Assembly: GCF_018141165.1 (NCBI RefSeq)
Contig: NZ_CP058558.1
Location: 371,828-435,827 of the forward strand
Direction of reading: 5' to 3'
Source: Alkaliphilus sp. B6464
GTDB lineage: Bacteria; Bacillota; Clostridia; Peptostreptococcales; Natronincolaceae
Length of the DNA: 64,000 nucleotides
Part shown: piece after piece, positions 1 through 7,427 of the stretch
How the letters are laid out: every line of letters begins with the position of its first letter
How positions within the stretch are numbered: position 1 is the first letter of the stretch
Position numbers and translations under genes: made by a program
The notes under the pieces: generated by a model
Seen by the model: the letters and a program-made list of their open reading frames with translations, nothing else
Databases searched by the model: none
What the model was told of the DNA's origin: nothing

Positions 1-210
1 ATGAATAGACTTACATTTAAACCAGAATATAAAGAGGATATTACTGAATATAGAAAACTAGCAATAAGTGATGGAAATGTTTTATTGAAGTTTGTCCCAT
101 ACGCATTAATCTTTATATTTTTATTAATAGCAGGATTTATAGTTATAAAGGCTATAAGTGCAAACAAAAATCGAGATGATTACTATGATAATTATAATGA
201 TTACTATTAA
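1..210 (+). CDS. small membrane protein, possibly 5'-truncated
   Basis: A 69-residue reading frame opens at the first base of the window, so its ribosome binding site is not visible and the protein may begin further upstream. One hydrophobic segment spans about residues 33-52 (YALIFIFLLIAGFIVIKAI), preceded by a basic and acidic N-terminal part and followed by a short tail rich in Asp, Asn and Tyr. The shape suggests a single-pass membrane protein with a small exposed tail. I recognise no family. A palindrome overlaps the stop codon. Confidence 0.55.
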   Translation: MNRLTFKPEYKEDITEYRKLAISDGNVLLKFVPYALIFIFLLIAGFIVIKAISANKNRDDYYDNYNDYY

Positions 211-224
211 CTTAGTAATCATTA
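195..224 (+). terminator. hairpin at the end of the first gene
   Basis: TAATGATTAC pairs with GTAATCATTA ten bases later. It overlaps the stop codon and is followed only by a loose T-rich stretch, so it is a weak terminator candidate. Confidence 0.4.
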
Positions 225-236
225 TTTGCATTTTTG

Positions 237-251
237 TATGTTATGTTATAA
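237..251 (+). promoter_or_regulatory. TGTTATGTT-class promoter before the HD-GYP gene
   Basis: The variant TATGTTATGTTATAA lies about 40 bases before the start codon at 291. Confidence 0.5.
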
Positions 252-290
252 AAGGTAAACTTTTAAGATAATAACAGGAGGAAAAATATA

Positions 291-1262
291 ATGCGATTAG
301 CAAAATTAAATGAAAGTCTATCAAATCATAAATTGGCTACGGCTATAAAATCTAAGGATGGAAAAAAATTAATAAACGAAGGTGCGGTGCTTTCAGATAA
401 AGTTATCGAAAGATTGATTAATAGTGGACTTAATACAGTTTATATTGAAGATGAAAATATTGATATAGAGTTACAGGGAACTTTAGATAGTGATAAAATG
501 GCTGCTATTTTTATTAAACTACAAGAGGTATATGAAGCAGCCTCAAAAGATGAGTTTAATAATTATAAATTTAACAATTTTATAAGGAATGAATTATTGC
601 CAGAAATAAAAAATGAACCTATTAGCATTACTGTTGGTCAAGTGATGGATAAAGATGATATTATTCAACATTCCATTAATGTTGCTTTACTTTCAGTAAA
701 AACAGCAATTACACTAGGTATTAATCGAGATAAAATAGAATATCTGGCTATAGCATCTCTGATGCATGATATAGGGAAAATATTAAAACAAAAGAATGAA
801 AAATTGAAAAAAGAATTATATGAGGAAATAGGATTTGAATTTCTAAAAAGGAAACAAACCTCTGCCCTTGTGTATATGACTGTGAAATTTCAAAGTGAAT
901 TCTTTGATGGAAATGGATTATTTAAGATGGAAGGAAAAAAGCAAAATGAATTAATTAAAATATTGAGTATTTGTGATTACTATGAAAATTTATTAAGAAC
1001 AACAGAGTTAATGCCTCATGAATGTTTTGAAAAGGTGCAATCCTTAGTAAATACTAGATTTGATCCTGAAATTTTTGATGCATTTAGAAAATCACTTTAT
1101 ATTTACCCTATGGGACTACCTGTTAGACTAAATAATGGTGTCGAGGGAGTTGTTTATATTCAAAACAAATCCTATCCTTTAAGGCCAATTATTAAAACCA
1201 AAAATATGTACTATAATTTGCTTGAAAATTTATCTTTGTTTATTGAACAAGTTACGCTTTAG
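291..1262 (+). CDS. HD-GYP-like protein with degraded active site
   Basis: A 323-residue protein with an N-terminal region of about 110 residues and an HD-type domain at about residues 125-245. The first histidine (IQHSIN) and the HD pair (LMHDIGK) are present. The usual HHE stretch is replaced by KFQSEF and the GYP signature reads GLF, although the preceding FDGNG is kept. HD-GYP proteins hydrolyse cyclic di-GMP in the cytoplasm. Losing several metal and substrate ligands suggests this copy binds or signals rather than cleaves. The start follows ACAGGAGGAAAAATATA. It lies just upstream of two RemA-like genes, which also concern surface and motility decisions in hosts, so a regulatory role is plausible but inferred. 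Confidence 0.75.
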   Translation: MRLAKLNESLSNHKLATAIKSKDGKKLINEGAVLSDKVIERLINSGLNTVYIEDENIDIELQGTLDSDKMAAIFIKLQEVYEAASKDEFNNYKFNNFIRNELLPEIKNEPISITVGQVMDKDDIIQHSINVALLSVKTAITLGINRDKIEYLAIASLMHDIGKILKQKNEKLKKELYEEIGFEFLKRKQTSALVYMTVKFQSEFFDGNGLFKMEGKKQNELIKILSICDYYENLLRTTELMPHECFEKVQSLVNTRFDPEIFDAFRKSLYIYPMGLPVRLNNGVEGVVYIQNKSYPLRPIIKTKNMYYNLLENLSLFIEQVTL

Positions 1263-1291
1263 ATATAATTTTGTTGTTTTATAAAAAAGAC

Positions 1292-1321
1292 TTGATTTAA
1301 ATAAAACTATGTTCGTATAAT
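1292..1321 (+). promoter_or_regulatory. sigma-A-like promoter for the RemA pair
   Basis: TTGATT and TATAAT are separated by 18 bases, about 70 bases before the first RemA-like start codon. Confidence 0.6.
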
Positions 1322-1391
1322 GCATTTAAATTTAATTAAACCGAACTAAATCTAAAAACACAGTAAATGCATATAGAAAGGATGTGGTTTT

Positions 1392-1718
1392 ATGTTAGAA
1401 CCATTACTAGAGATTGGATTTGGAAACTTTATATTTCCTGCAAGAGTAACTGTAATATTGAATCCAGATTCTCAACCGACAAAAAGATTAATTAAAGATT
1501 CAAAAGAACAAAATAGATGTTTTGATGTTAGACAAGGTAAGAAAACTAGAGCAGTTCTAGTTCTTGATACTGGAGAAGTTGTTTTATCTGCCATTGATAC
1601 TAAGACAATTAGAAATAGATATTTAAGATATGCTGATAAGGTGAATGGGATAACTCAAAGCGAAAAAGAAAAGTCGAACGAGGGAACACAAAGTAAAGAA
1701 AAAAACAGAGGTAATTGA
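1392..1718 (+). CDS. remA: RemA-like regulator (DUF370)
   Basis: This 108-residue protein matches the RemA/DUF370 family over its first 85 residues: IGFGNFIF near the start, ILNPDSQPTKRLIKD in the middle, then RQGKKTRAVLVLDTGEVVLSAIDTKTIRNR. In Bacillus, RemA is a ring-forming DNA-binding activator of biofilm matrix and osmoprotection genes. The residues around the conserved Arg-Thr-Arg segment (KKTRAV) are intact, so DNA binding is likely kept. The family is usually about 90 residues; the extra tail here is hydrophilic (SEKEKSNEGTQSKEK). It is followed after one base by a second, more divergent copy. Confidence 0.85.
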   Translation: MLEPLLEIGFGNFIFPARVTVILNPDSQPTKRLIKDSKEQNRCFDVRQGKKTRAVLVLDTGEVVLSAIDTKTIRNRYLRYADKVNGITQSEKEKSNEGTQSKEKNRGN

Positions 1719-1719
1719 T

Positions 1720-2022
1720 ATGATAGGGAACAGCAAGTTTAAGGCGTTAATAAGTATAGGCTTTGACTACTTCATAGATAAAGAAAACATAATAGCAATA
1801 TTGAATCCTAATTTTTTACAAACAGCAGAAAGTTTCCCAAAATATAATGAATATATTGAAACACAATCTGATAAAAAAACAAGGAGTCTTATATATTGTA
1901 AAGGGGGCTATTTAATAGCCTCTCCAATAGACTCTAAAACTATTAAAAAAAGATATCAAGAATTTCAAGATCGAATTAATGGAATATCAGATGATAAGAA
2001 CATTTATATTAAATTAACATAG
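1720..2022 (+). CDS. divergent second RemA-like protein
   Basis: A 100-residue paralogue of the preceding gene starting one base after its stop, with AGAGGT as ribosome binding site. It keeps the frame of the fold: ISIGFDYFIDKENIIAILNPN, DKKTRSLIYCKGGYLIASPIDSKTIKKRYQEF and the shared DRINGI ending. The N-terminal IGFGN is changed to IGFDY, and the SxPxKR segment is replaced by an unrelated stretch (TAESFPKYNEYI). RemA makes homo-oligomeric rings, so this copy could form mixed rings and modulate the first. That is inference; the homology itself is clear by eye. Confidence 0.75.
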   Translation: MIGNSKFKALISIGFDYFIDKENIIAILNPNFLQTAESFPKYNEYIETQSDKKTRSLIYCKGGYLIASPIDSKTIKKRYQEFQDRINGISDDKNIYIKLT

Positions 2023-2035
2023 ACAGTAAATATAT

Positions 2036-2065
2036 TTGACTTTATCCAAGGATGGTCAATATAAT
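2036..2065 (+). promoter_or_regulatory. sigma-A-like promoter before the 2100 gene
   Basis: TTGACT and TATAAT with an 18-base spacer, 34 bases before the start codon at 2100. This is one of the best consensus matches in the window. Confidence 0.65.
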
Positions 2066-2099
2066 GGTACGAATAATTATATAGAAGGAGATATGATAT

Positions 2100-2447
2100 A
2101 TGTTATCAACAAGCAGATTGCTAATTAGTCTAGGCATTTCAGCAATTATTTACATTCTATTTGATTATATTAAGTACAAGTATCATAATAATATTATAAA
2201 CAAGATTAATGCATGTGTTCTTCAGTCTATAATGATGTACTTTAACGATATGGATATAGAAATTGAAGAAGTGCCTAAGTTTAATAATTTTATAAACATG
2301 AGACTTAGAGATAATAAATTGGAAGAATATATAAAAGACATGAAAGTAAAACATATTGATTCAAAGAAAGTTAGTGTATCATATGACTTCAAAAGAGGAG
2401 AAGATACTTACCAAAATATTTCTTTTGATATAAGAAAAAATAATTAA
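2100..2447 (+). CDS. membrane-anchored protein of unknown function
   Basis: A 115-residue protein with one N-terminal membrane segment (about residues 6-25, LLISLGISAIIYILFDYIKY) and a charged soluble domain of about 85 residues that ends in alternating hydrophobic residues (KVSVSYDFKRGED, NISFDIRK). It would be anchored in the membrane, with the side of the soluble part not determined. It follows AGAAGGAGATATGATAT. I recognise no family. A terminator follows, so it appears to be a single-gene unit. Confidence 0.65.
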   Translation: MLSTSRLLISLGISAIIYILFDYIKYKYHNNIINKINACVLQSIMMYFNDMDIEIEEVPKFNNFINMRLRDNKLEEYIKDMKVKHIDSKKVSVSYDFKRGEDTYQNISFDIRKNN

Positions 2448-2473
2448 AATTCATAGAGAGATATTTTAAAGAG

Positions 2474-2500
2474 CCTATCGAGTAAACCGATAGGTTTTTT
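2474..2500 (+). terminator. rho-independent terminator
   Basis: CCTATCG pairs with CGATAGG across a short loop, followed by six T. Confidence 0.8.
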
Positions 2501-2545
2501 AATTTGTACTAAAAACTATCATTGTTTTTAGAATAACAAAAAATA

Positions 2546-2559
2546 TGTGTTATGTTAAA
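2546..2559 (+). promoter_or_regulatory. TGTGTTATGTTAAA promoter before the RuvC-like gene
   Basis: Exact copy of the 14-base element, 42 bases before the chosen start codon. Confidence 0.65.
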
Positions 2560-2601
2560 AATGCATTAATAATATGAATTTCCTTAAAGGAAGTGTTAAA
2601 G

Positions 2602-3456
2602 ATGAAAAGTTTACAGAATAAAAAGTTTACGGTTTTAGGAATAGATGCATCTTTAACTGGCACAGGTTTATGTCTTATAAATAGTGATTTTTTAAAGGGA
2701 GAGAAGCCTAAGACGCTAACTCTTACTAATAACTTAAAAGGAATTCCAAGGATACTCTTTATAGAGAATCAAATAAGGGATTGGGCTAAAGATGCTGATT
2801 TAATTGTTATAGAAAATTATGCTTATGAAAAAAAATACAATAGAGAGGCTTTGGCTGAATTGCAGGGAGTTATAAAAAGACGATTATACATAATGGATAA
2901 GGATCTGTTAATTGTAAATACCCAAAAGGCTAAAAAAATTCTTACTGGTAACGGAATTAAACCTAAAAAATTTAAAGAGTTAAATACAAAAGAGTGGACT
3001 ATCTTAGGGGCCAAGGATAATTATGGTATTGATTTTGCAAATAAAGATAATGAATGTGACGCATTTGGGTTAGCACTTATTGGACTTTTTTATTTGATTT
3101 ATCAAGACGAGCCTAGCCTGATTGAAGAATACAAACTTCCTAAAAAAGTTATAAGGGAGATAGTAAATCCAAAAGAAAAGAAGAAAAAGAAAACTATTCA
3201 TTATTATTATAACTTACCTTATAAAATTGAGGTTAGTAAAAATGAAGAAGGAAACTATCTCGCTTATTGTCCTGCCCTTGATTATGCATGGGAAGGTAAT
3301 ACACCTCAACAGGCTTTTGCAAATGCGATAAATGGTAAGAAAACTAGAATTAAGGAATTGAAAAAAAATAAAGTCAGATTTAAAACAGCACAAAAATATT
3401 TAGGCGGAATTTCTTATATTACTGAAAGAAATAAAACTAAAAAAAGTTGTCTATAA
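2602..3456 (+). CDS. RuvC-like resolvase fused to a HicB-like domain
   Basis: A 284-residue protein in two parts. Residues 10-175 resemble phage-type RuvC Holliday-junction nucleases: GIDASLTGTG carries the first aspartate, VIENYAYE the acidic residue of the second motif, and DNECDAFGLA the last acidic pair. Residues about 195-250 resemble a HicB antitoxin fold: YYNLPYKIEVSKNEEGNYLA, then YCPALDYAWEGNTPQQAFAN. RuvC resolves or nicks branched DNA in recombination and packaging; HicB domains bind HicA toxins or act as adaptors. No hicA toxin gene is adjacent. The start at 2602 is chosen because AAAGGAAG lies nine bases upstream. The fusion is what makes this gene unusual. Confidence 0.75.
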   Translation: MKSLQNKKFTVLGIDASLTGTGLCLINSDFLKGEKPKTLTLTNNLKGIPRILFIENQIRDWAKDADLIVIENYAYEKKYNREALAELQGVIKRRLYIMDKDLLIVNTQKAKKILTGNGIKPKKFKELNTKEWTILGAKDNYGIDFANKDNECDAFGLALIGLFYLIYQDEPSLIEEYKLPKKVIREIVNPKEKKKKKTIHYYYNLPYKIEVSKNEEGNYLAYCPALDYAWEGNTPQQAFANAINGKKTRIKELKKNKVRFKTAQKYLGGISYITERNKTKKSCL

Positions 3457-3520
3457 ATTGAAATTCAACATTTTATCAATACAATCTATATCAAACTAAT
3501 AAATGAAGGAGATGTTCTAA

Positions 3521-3676
3521 ATGGAAAAAAGCAAAATTCTTACTTGTGATTGTAGAGATTATATTTTTAGAAATGGAGACTTGATCTGCAAAAAGTGTAA
3601 AAAACCAATGCAGTCTCAAAAGAAGCCAATTACATCTAAAGGTTTAAGACATAAAAGTGGAATGTATGGCAAATAA
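3521..3676 (+). CDS. 51-residue zinc-ribbon protein
   Basis: A short gene with AATGAAGGAGATG ribosome binding site. Two pairs of cysteines (CDCRDY and CKKCKK) are spaced like a zinc ribbon, and the C-terminal half is strongly basic (KKPITSKGLRHKSGMYGK), which would suit nucleic-acid binding. I know no matching family. It sits between the RuvC-HicB gene and a terminator. Confidence 0.6.
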   Translation: MEKSKILTCDCRDYIFRNGDLICKKCKKPMQSQKKPITSKGLRHKSGMYGK

Positions 3677-3708
3677 CAACTAAACAAATTTAAAATATAT
3701 CTAATAAA

Positions 3709-3738
3709 AGCATTGCTAAATTTGGCATTGCTTTTTTC
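3709..3738 (+). terminator. rho-independent terminator
   Basis: An imperfect stem around AGCATTGC and GGCATTGCT followed by a run of T. Confidence 0.6.
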
Positions 3739-3773
3739 TTATTATAAGTCTTTAAATATCATAATTTCTTTTC

Positions 3774-3802
3774 TTGATTTCTTATACATGACTGATTAAA
3801 AT
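3774..3802 (+). promoter_or_regulatory. sigma-A-like promoter before the prepilin-lectin gene
   Basis: TTGATT and TAAAAT separated by 17 bases, 36 bases before the start codon. Confidence 0.5.
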
Positions 3803-3837
3803 ATATTTCGATTTTAAAAAGAAAGGAGAGAAATAAG

Positions 3838-5211
3838 ATGTCTAAAATAATAAAAAACAAAGCATTTACAATTGTAGAGTTAATTGTAGTAATTTTGGTG
3901 TTAGGACTGTTGACAGGGTTGGCACTACCAAAATTAATAAATCTAAAGAGAGATACTGATATAGCAACACTTTACAAAGACATAGATAGTTTAGAAACAG
4001 CGATTGTATTATATAATACACATAAAGATTCATTACCAATTGGAGATAAGATAACTCCATCTGAAGAACTTTTAAAAACAGTCACATCTGTTGGAGACAG
4101 TGGAAATGAGTTATATAAAATAGATATTTCAAAATCAAAAGAATACCATACTAGACTAAAACATGGAAAAAATAGGGGAGAAGATGACTTCTTTGTTTAT
4201 TCAAAAGATAGTAGTAGAGTATTTTATGCTAAAGGATTAGAAGATGCTGATGGGGAACTAATCTTTGGATATATGGGAGATATTAGAAATGTGGCCATTG
4301 GAGAGACATATCTTTCTACTAATTCGGTGAATAAGGTAGAGATTACTTCAGTAATCATGACCGGGGAAGTTCCTATAAATGAAGAAATAACTGTTACGAT
4401 TAATGACTCTCCAGTTTACGTAACTTATGAGAATATATCTTTCGATTATGATATAAAAAACATTTATGCTGCTGAAACTAAATATAAAAGATTTAAAGCA
4501 GATATAAATTTAAGTAATAATAAAATAAATGATATTAAAATTAAAACAAAAAGTAAAGTTCAAATCTATAAAGTAGTTGTTGATAACAATAACCCTGAAG
4601 TTGTAGTTCCTGATGGAATTGTTGGTAAATTTACTTTTGAAGGGAACCAAATAGTAAATGAAATTAATAGTAAAACATATATAGGAAGTGGAATTGATTT
4701 TGTTCCGGGAAAGGTTGGTAGCGGAATTCAAATAAATGGTGGACAGATAAAAATTCCTAATGCTGATTTAGACATAAATAGTTCAACAGAATATGTTACT
4801 GTATCTTATATTATGAAGTGGAATGGAGAACTTTCAGCAATGCCCATTGGTTTTAATAGATATGATAATTATATATACGTCGGAGAGTTTGGGTTTAATA
4901 CACACAATTCGGATGTATATGGTATAAACAATCCATTAAGCACATCAGAATATAAACATGTTGTAATTATATTTAAAAAAGGCAATTATAGACTGAACTC
5001 AATTTATATAGATGGTATTAAACAAAACTTAAGCCAAAAAAGAGGTTCTATGACTGCAAGCCGGGCAAGTTTTGGTGATGCTTTTCATATAAGTGGATGG
5101 GGTTATAGTGGAGATTATCGTTTGAGTGGATCTATAATGGATGAAGTGTATATTTGGAATAGAGCCTTAACGGATGTAGAAGTAGAAAGTTTATACAATT
5201 CTTTAAAATAA
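3838..5211 (+). CDS. prepilin-like protein with C-terminal LamG/concanavalin domain
   Basis: A 457-residue protein. Residues 9-40 form a type IV prepilin leader and helix: basic residues, then AFTIVELIVVILVLGLLTGL, including the conserved Glu at position 5 of the mature form. The residue before the expected cleavage site is Ala rather than Gly. The middle has a pseudopilin-like helix, and residues about 260-457 look like a LamG/concanavalin-type lectin fold (VPGKVGSGIQINGG, DEVYIWNRALTDVEVESLY near the end). Such proteins would be extracellular and surface-bound, presenting a carbohydrate-binding head. No prepilin peptidase or pilus ATPase is in the window, so export would rely on genes elsewhere. 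A related prepilin-type gene lies at 27.6 kb. Confidence 0.75.
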   Translation: MSKIIKNKAFTIVELIVVILVLGLLTGLALPKLINLKRDTDIATLYKDIDSLETAIVLYNTHKDSLPIGDKITPSEELLKTVTSVGDSGNELYKIDISKSKEYHTRLKHGKNRGEDDFFVYSKDSSRVFYAKGLEDADGELIFGYMGDIRNVAIGETYLSTNSVNKVEITSVIMTGEVPINEEITVTINDSPVYVTYENISFDYDIKNIYAAETKYKRFKADINLSNNKINDIKIKTKSKVQIYKVVVDNNNPEVVVPDGIVGKFTFEGNQIVNEINSKTYIGSGIDFVPGKVGSGIQINGGQIKIPNADLDINSSTEYVTVSYIMKWNGELSAMPIGFNRYDNYIYVGEFGFNTHNSDVYGINNPLSTSEYKHVVIIFKKGNYRLNSIYIDGIKQNLSQKRGSMTASRASFGDAFHISGWGYSGDYRLSGSIMDEVYIWNRALTDVEVESLYNSLK

Positions 5212-5235
5212 GATCTCTATTGAGGTCTTTTTTAT
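5210..5235 (+). terminator. rho-independent terminator
   Basis: GATCTC pairs with GAGGTC (one G-U pair) around a four-base loop, then six T. Confidence 0.7.
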
Positions 5236-5348
5236 ATCAAAACCTATTTTGTATGTTATTTTAAAGAAAAATATATAATGGAAATTATGTGTAACTATAA
5301 TATATAGAAAAGATTAATGAATTGATAGAGATAAAGGGGAGATTTATT

Positions 5349-6050
5349 ATGAAAACTTTTTTAATACAAACAATAGGAGGTAATATAAAACATGATTTTT
5401 GCTTTCAACTAATTGAAGCGGTGAATTTCATTAATTGGTATAATGGAGAGAAAGTTTATAATGTAATATTAAGTGACTATATTAATTATAGGGAGTGCAT
5501 TCCAGTAGGAAGTTTAGAATTTGTGTTCGATTATATAGAGAAGTTTTTTAGAAAGGATAGAAAGTCTATAAAGCCAATAAATATTCCTGATGAATTATTT
5601 ATACCAAAATATTTAAAAAGAGACTGTTGTATAAAAGATAAGAAAAATATAATTATTGATAGGCCTGTATTTATAAAGTCTATGGATGCATATAAATCTT
5701 TCACAGAAATTATAAATGATAAAAACAATATTCCAGAAGGAAGGTATCTTGTTTCTGAAGTAATTGATATTGAAAGTGAGTGGAGAGGATTTGTCCTTAA
5801 TGGGAAATTGGTAGGTTTAAATAATTATCTTGGGGATTTTACCCTTTTCCCAGATATATTGCTGATTAAAGAAATGATTAACTCTTACAAAAACTGTCCT
5901 CCTTCCTATACTATAGATGTAGGAGTGAATCAATCGGGCACATTTATTATAGAAGTACATCCTTTTGTATCTTGTGGGTTATATGGTTTTAGGGGAAAAT
6001 TTCTGCCTACTATGTTCAATCAGGCATTTAATTACATAATCAATAATTAA
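5349..6050 (+). CDS. ATP-grasp domain protein (DUF4343-like)
   Basis: A 233-residue protein whose C-terminal half has the ATP-grasp pattern: RYLVSEVIDIESEWRGFVLN, GKLVGLNNYLGDF, then DVGVNQSGTFIIEVHPFVSC, where the Asn, Glu and His are expected nucleotide and metal ligands. This resembles the DUF4343 subgroup common in large phages. ATP-grasp enzymes join an acid to an amine or thiol through an acyl-phosphate; the substrates here cannot be told. The ATG at 5349 is preferred because AAAGGGGAG sits ahead of it. A variant of the recurrent promoter (TATGTTATTTTAAAG at 5251) lies about 85 bases upstream. Confidence 0.75.
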   Translation: MKTFLIQTIGGNIKHDFCFQLIEAVNFINWYNGEKVYNVILSDYINYRECIPVGSLEFVFDYIEKFFRKDRKSIKPINIPDELFIPKYLKRDCCIKDKKNIIIDRPVFIKSMDAYKSFTEIINDKNNIPEGRYLVSEVIDIESEWRGFVLNGKLVGLNNYLGDFTLFPDILLIKEMINSYKNCPPSYTIDVGVNQSGTFIIEVHPFVSCGLYGFRGKFLPTMFNQAFNYIINN

Positions 6051-6158
6051 AAAGATATAGACAATATATATTGAAAAATATGATATAAATAGATTATTAT
6101 TTGTAATAAAAATATGGTCTTAATTAGGTTATTAAAGAAATTTAAAGGAGGGCATATT

Positions 6159-6746
6159 ATGTTAAATATAGATTGGAAACAATGGTGGAAGCGTCAGATG
6201 ATTGAATTACCTGAAACTTTTCCAAAAGTAATTATAGAAGGTGGGGATGGCGTAGGAAAGTCAACAATTGAGAAAATTCTTACGGAGATTATGAAACATA
6301 CTTTTGTACTTCATACATCTGCACCGCCAAAAGGAAATGATAAATATTACTATTATAACATTCTTCTGAAGATGTTTGATCTAGTCAGTTTATTAAATCA
6401 ACCTGTTATTATTGATAGATACCATATTGGAGAATTAACATATGGCTCTATATTTAGACCTGAAACAGTAGATAGTGAGACTGAAATAAATATGTATGAA
6501 TTAGAAAATCTACTTATAAGGGAGAACTTCAAAATCATCTATATTACAGCAGATGTTGACACAGTAGTTGAAAGAATAGAAAAAAGAGGGGATTGGTATA
6601 TTCAATCCTCTGATATAGAAATAATATTAAAAGAGTATGAAAAAAATATTAATAAAAGTAAACTACCGGTATACATTTTAGACACAACGAAAGACATTTT
6701 AGAAAAAGATATTCTAGATATTATTAAGTTTATATATGAACTCTAA
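6159..6746 (+). CDS. thymidylate kinase-like protein
   Basis: A 195-residue P-loop kinase. The Walker A motif reads IIEGGDGVGKST (about residues 21-32), the DRY-type motif reads IIDRYHIGE, and a lid-like segment contains ERIEKRGD. This is the dTMP kinase/deoxynucleoside kinase family, cytoplasmic, making dNDPs for DNA synthesis. The protein is close to the usual 200-210 residues. The start at 6159 follows AAAGGAGGGC. With the dGTPase at 10.7 kb and the deoxyribosyltransferase-like gene at 48.6 kb it forms a nucleotide-metabolism set often carried by large phages. Exact substrate preference is uncertain. Confidence 0.8.
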   Translation: MLNIDWKQWWKRQMIELPETFPKVIIEGGDGVGKSTIEKILTEIMKHTFVLHTSAPPKGNDKYYYYNILLKMFDLVSLLNQPVIIDRYHIGELTYGSIFRPETVDSETEINMYELENLLIRENFKIIYITADVDTVVERIEKRGDWYIQSSDIEIILKEYEKNINKSKLPVYILDTTKDILEKDILDIIKFIYEL

Positions 6747-6773
6747 TAATACAAGAGATAATTTACTAATAAA

Positions 6774-6812
6774 AAATCTTATATGAGAGTAAGTTCTTAT
6801 ATAAGATTTTTT
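6774..6812 (+). terminator. rho-independent terminator
   Basis: AATCTTATAT pairs with ATATAAGATT, followed by seven T. Confidence 0.8.
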
Positions 6813-6850
6813 TATGCAATAATTTGATTCTTATAAAGTATTTCTTATTA

Positions 6851-6865
6851 TATATTATGTTAAAA
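6851..6865 (+). promoter_or_regulatory. TATATTATGTTAAAA promoter before the CheX-like gene
   Basis: A one-base variant of the recurrent element, 24 bases before the start codon at 6889. Confidence 0.55.
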
Positions 6866-6888
6866 ATATAGATTGGGGGTAATATATA

Positions 6889-7347
6889 ATGAAGGTAGAA
6901 CATATTAATCCATTTGTTAAAGCAAGCACAGACATTTTATCTCAAATGGCAGGTCTTACATGTAAATTAGGCAAAATATATATTAAAAACGAGACATTTA
7001 ATGCACCAGATGTATCTATTCTTATTGGAATTACAGGTGATTTAAAAGGTAGAGCAGTATTAAATATGAATAAATTACTAGGACTTAAAATTGCATCTCA
7101 TATGATGGGTGGAATAGATATTCAAGCATTCGATGAAATTTCAAGAAGTGCTTTAGCAGAAATAGGGAACATGATTATGGGTAATTCTGCAACACATCTT
7201 TCTAGTGAGGGGACAATTATTGACATTACTCCACCAACAATAATATTTGGAGACTCTTTGCTAATACATACTTCAGACAGTAAGCCGATCACGATACCCC
7301 TTGAATCTCAACATGGTAAGATAGAGTTAGATATTGCAGTCTCTTAA
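6889..7347 (+). CDS. cheX: CheX-like phosphatase/chemotaxis protein
   Basis: A 152-residue protein that follows the CheX/CheC family: INPFVKAS at the N-terminus, GDLKGRAVLNM, a long helix, then EISRSALAEIGNMIMGNSAT, the signature Glu-x2-Asn-x-hydrophobic helix in which Glu and Asn attack phospho-CheY. CheX dephosphorylates CheY-P in the cytoplasm to tune flagellar switching. It is preceded by GGGGGTAAT and followed by a strong terminator, so it is monocistronic. No chemotaxis kinase or CheY is present here, so it would act on host proteins. A FliL-like gene occurs at 47.2 kb. Confidence 0.8.
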   Translation: MKVEHINPFVKASTDILSQMAGLTCKLGKIYIKNETFNAPDVSILIGITGDLKGRAVLNMNKLLGLKIASHMMGGIDIQAFDEISRSALAEIGNMIMGNSATHLSSEGTIIDITPPTIIFGDSLLIHTSDSKPITIPLESQHGKIELDIAVS

Positions 7348-7358
7348 TCAAAGATGAA

Positions 7359-7382
7359 ACTCCTCTAAATACATAGAGGAGT
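7359..7382 (+). terminator. bidirectional terminator
   Basis: ACTCCTCT pairs with AGAGGAGT between two convergent genes. Confidence 0.75.
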
Positions 7383-7427
7383 TATAATTTTTAATTTAAA
7401 TGATAGCAAAACTCCAATTAAGGGGTT

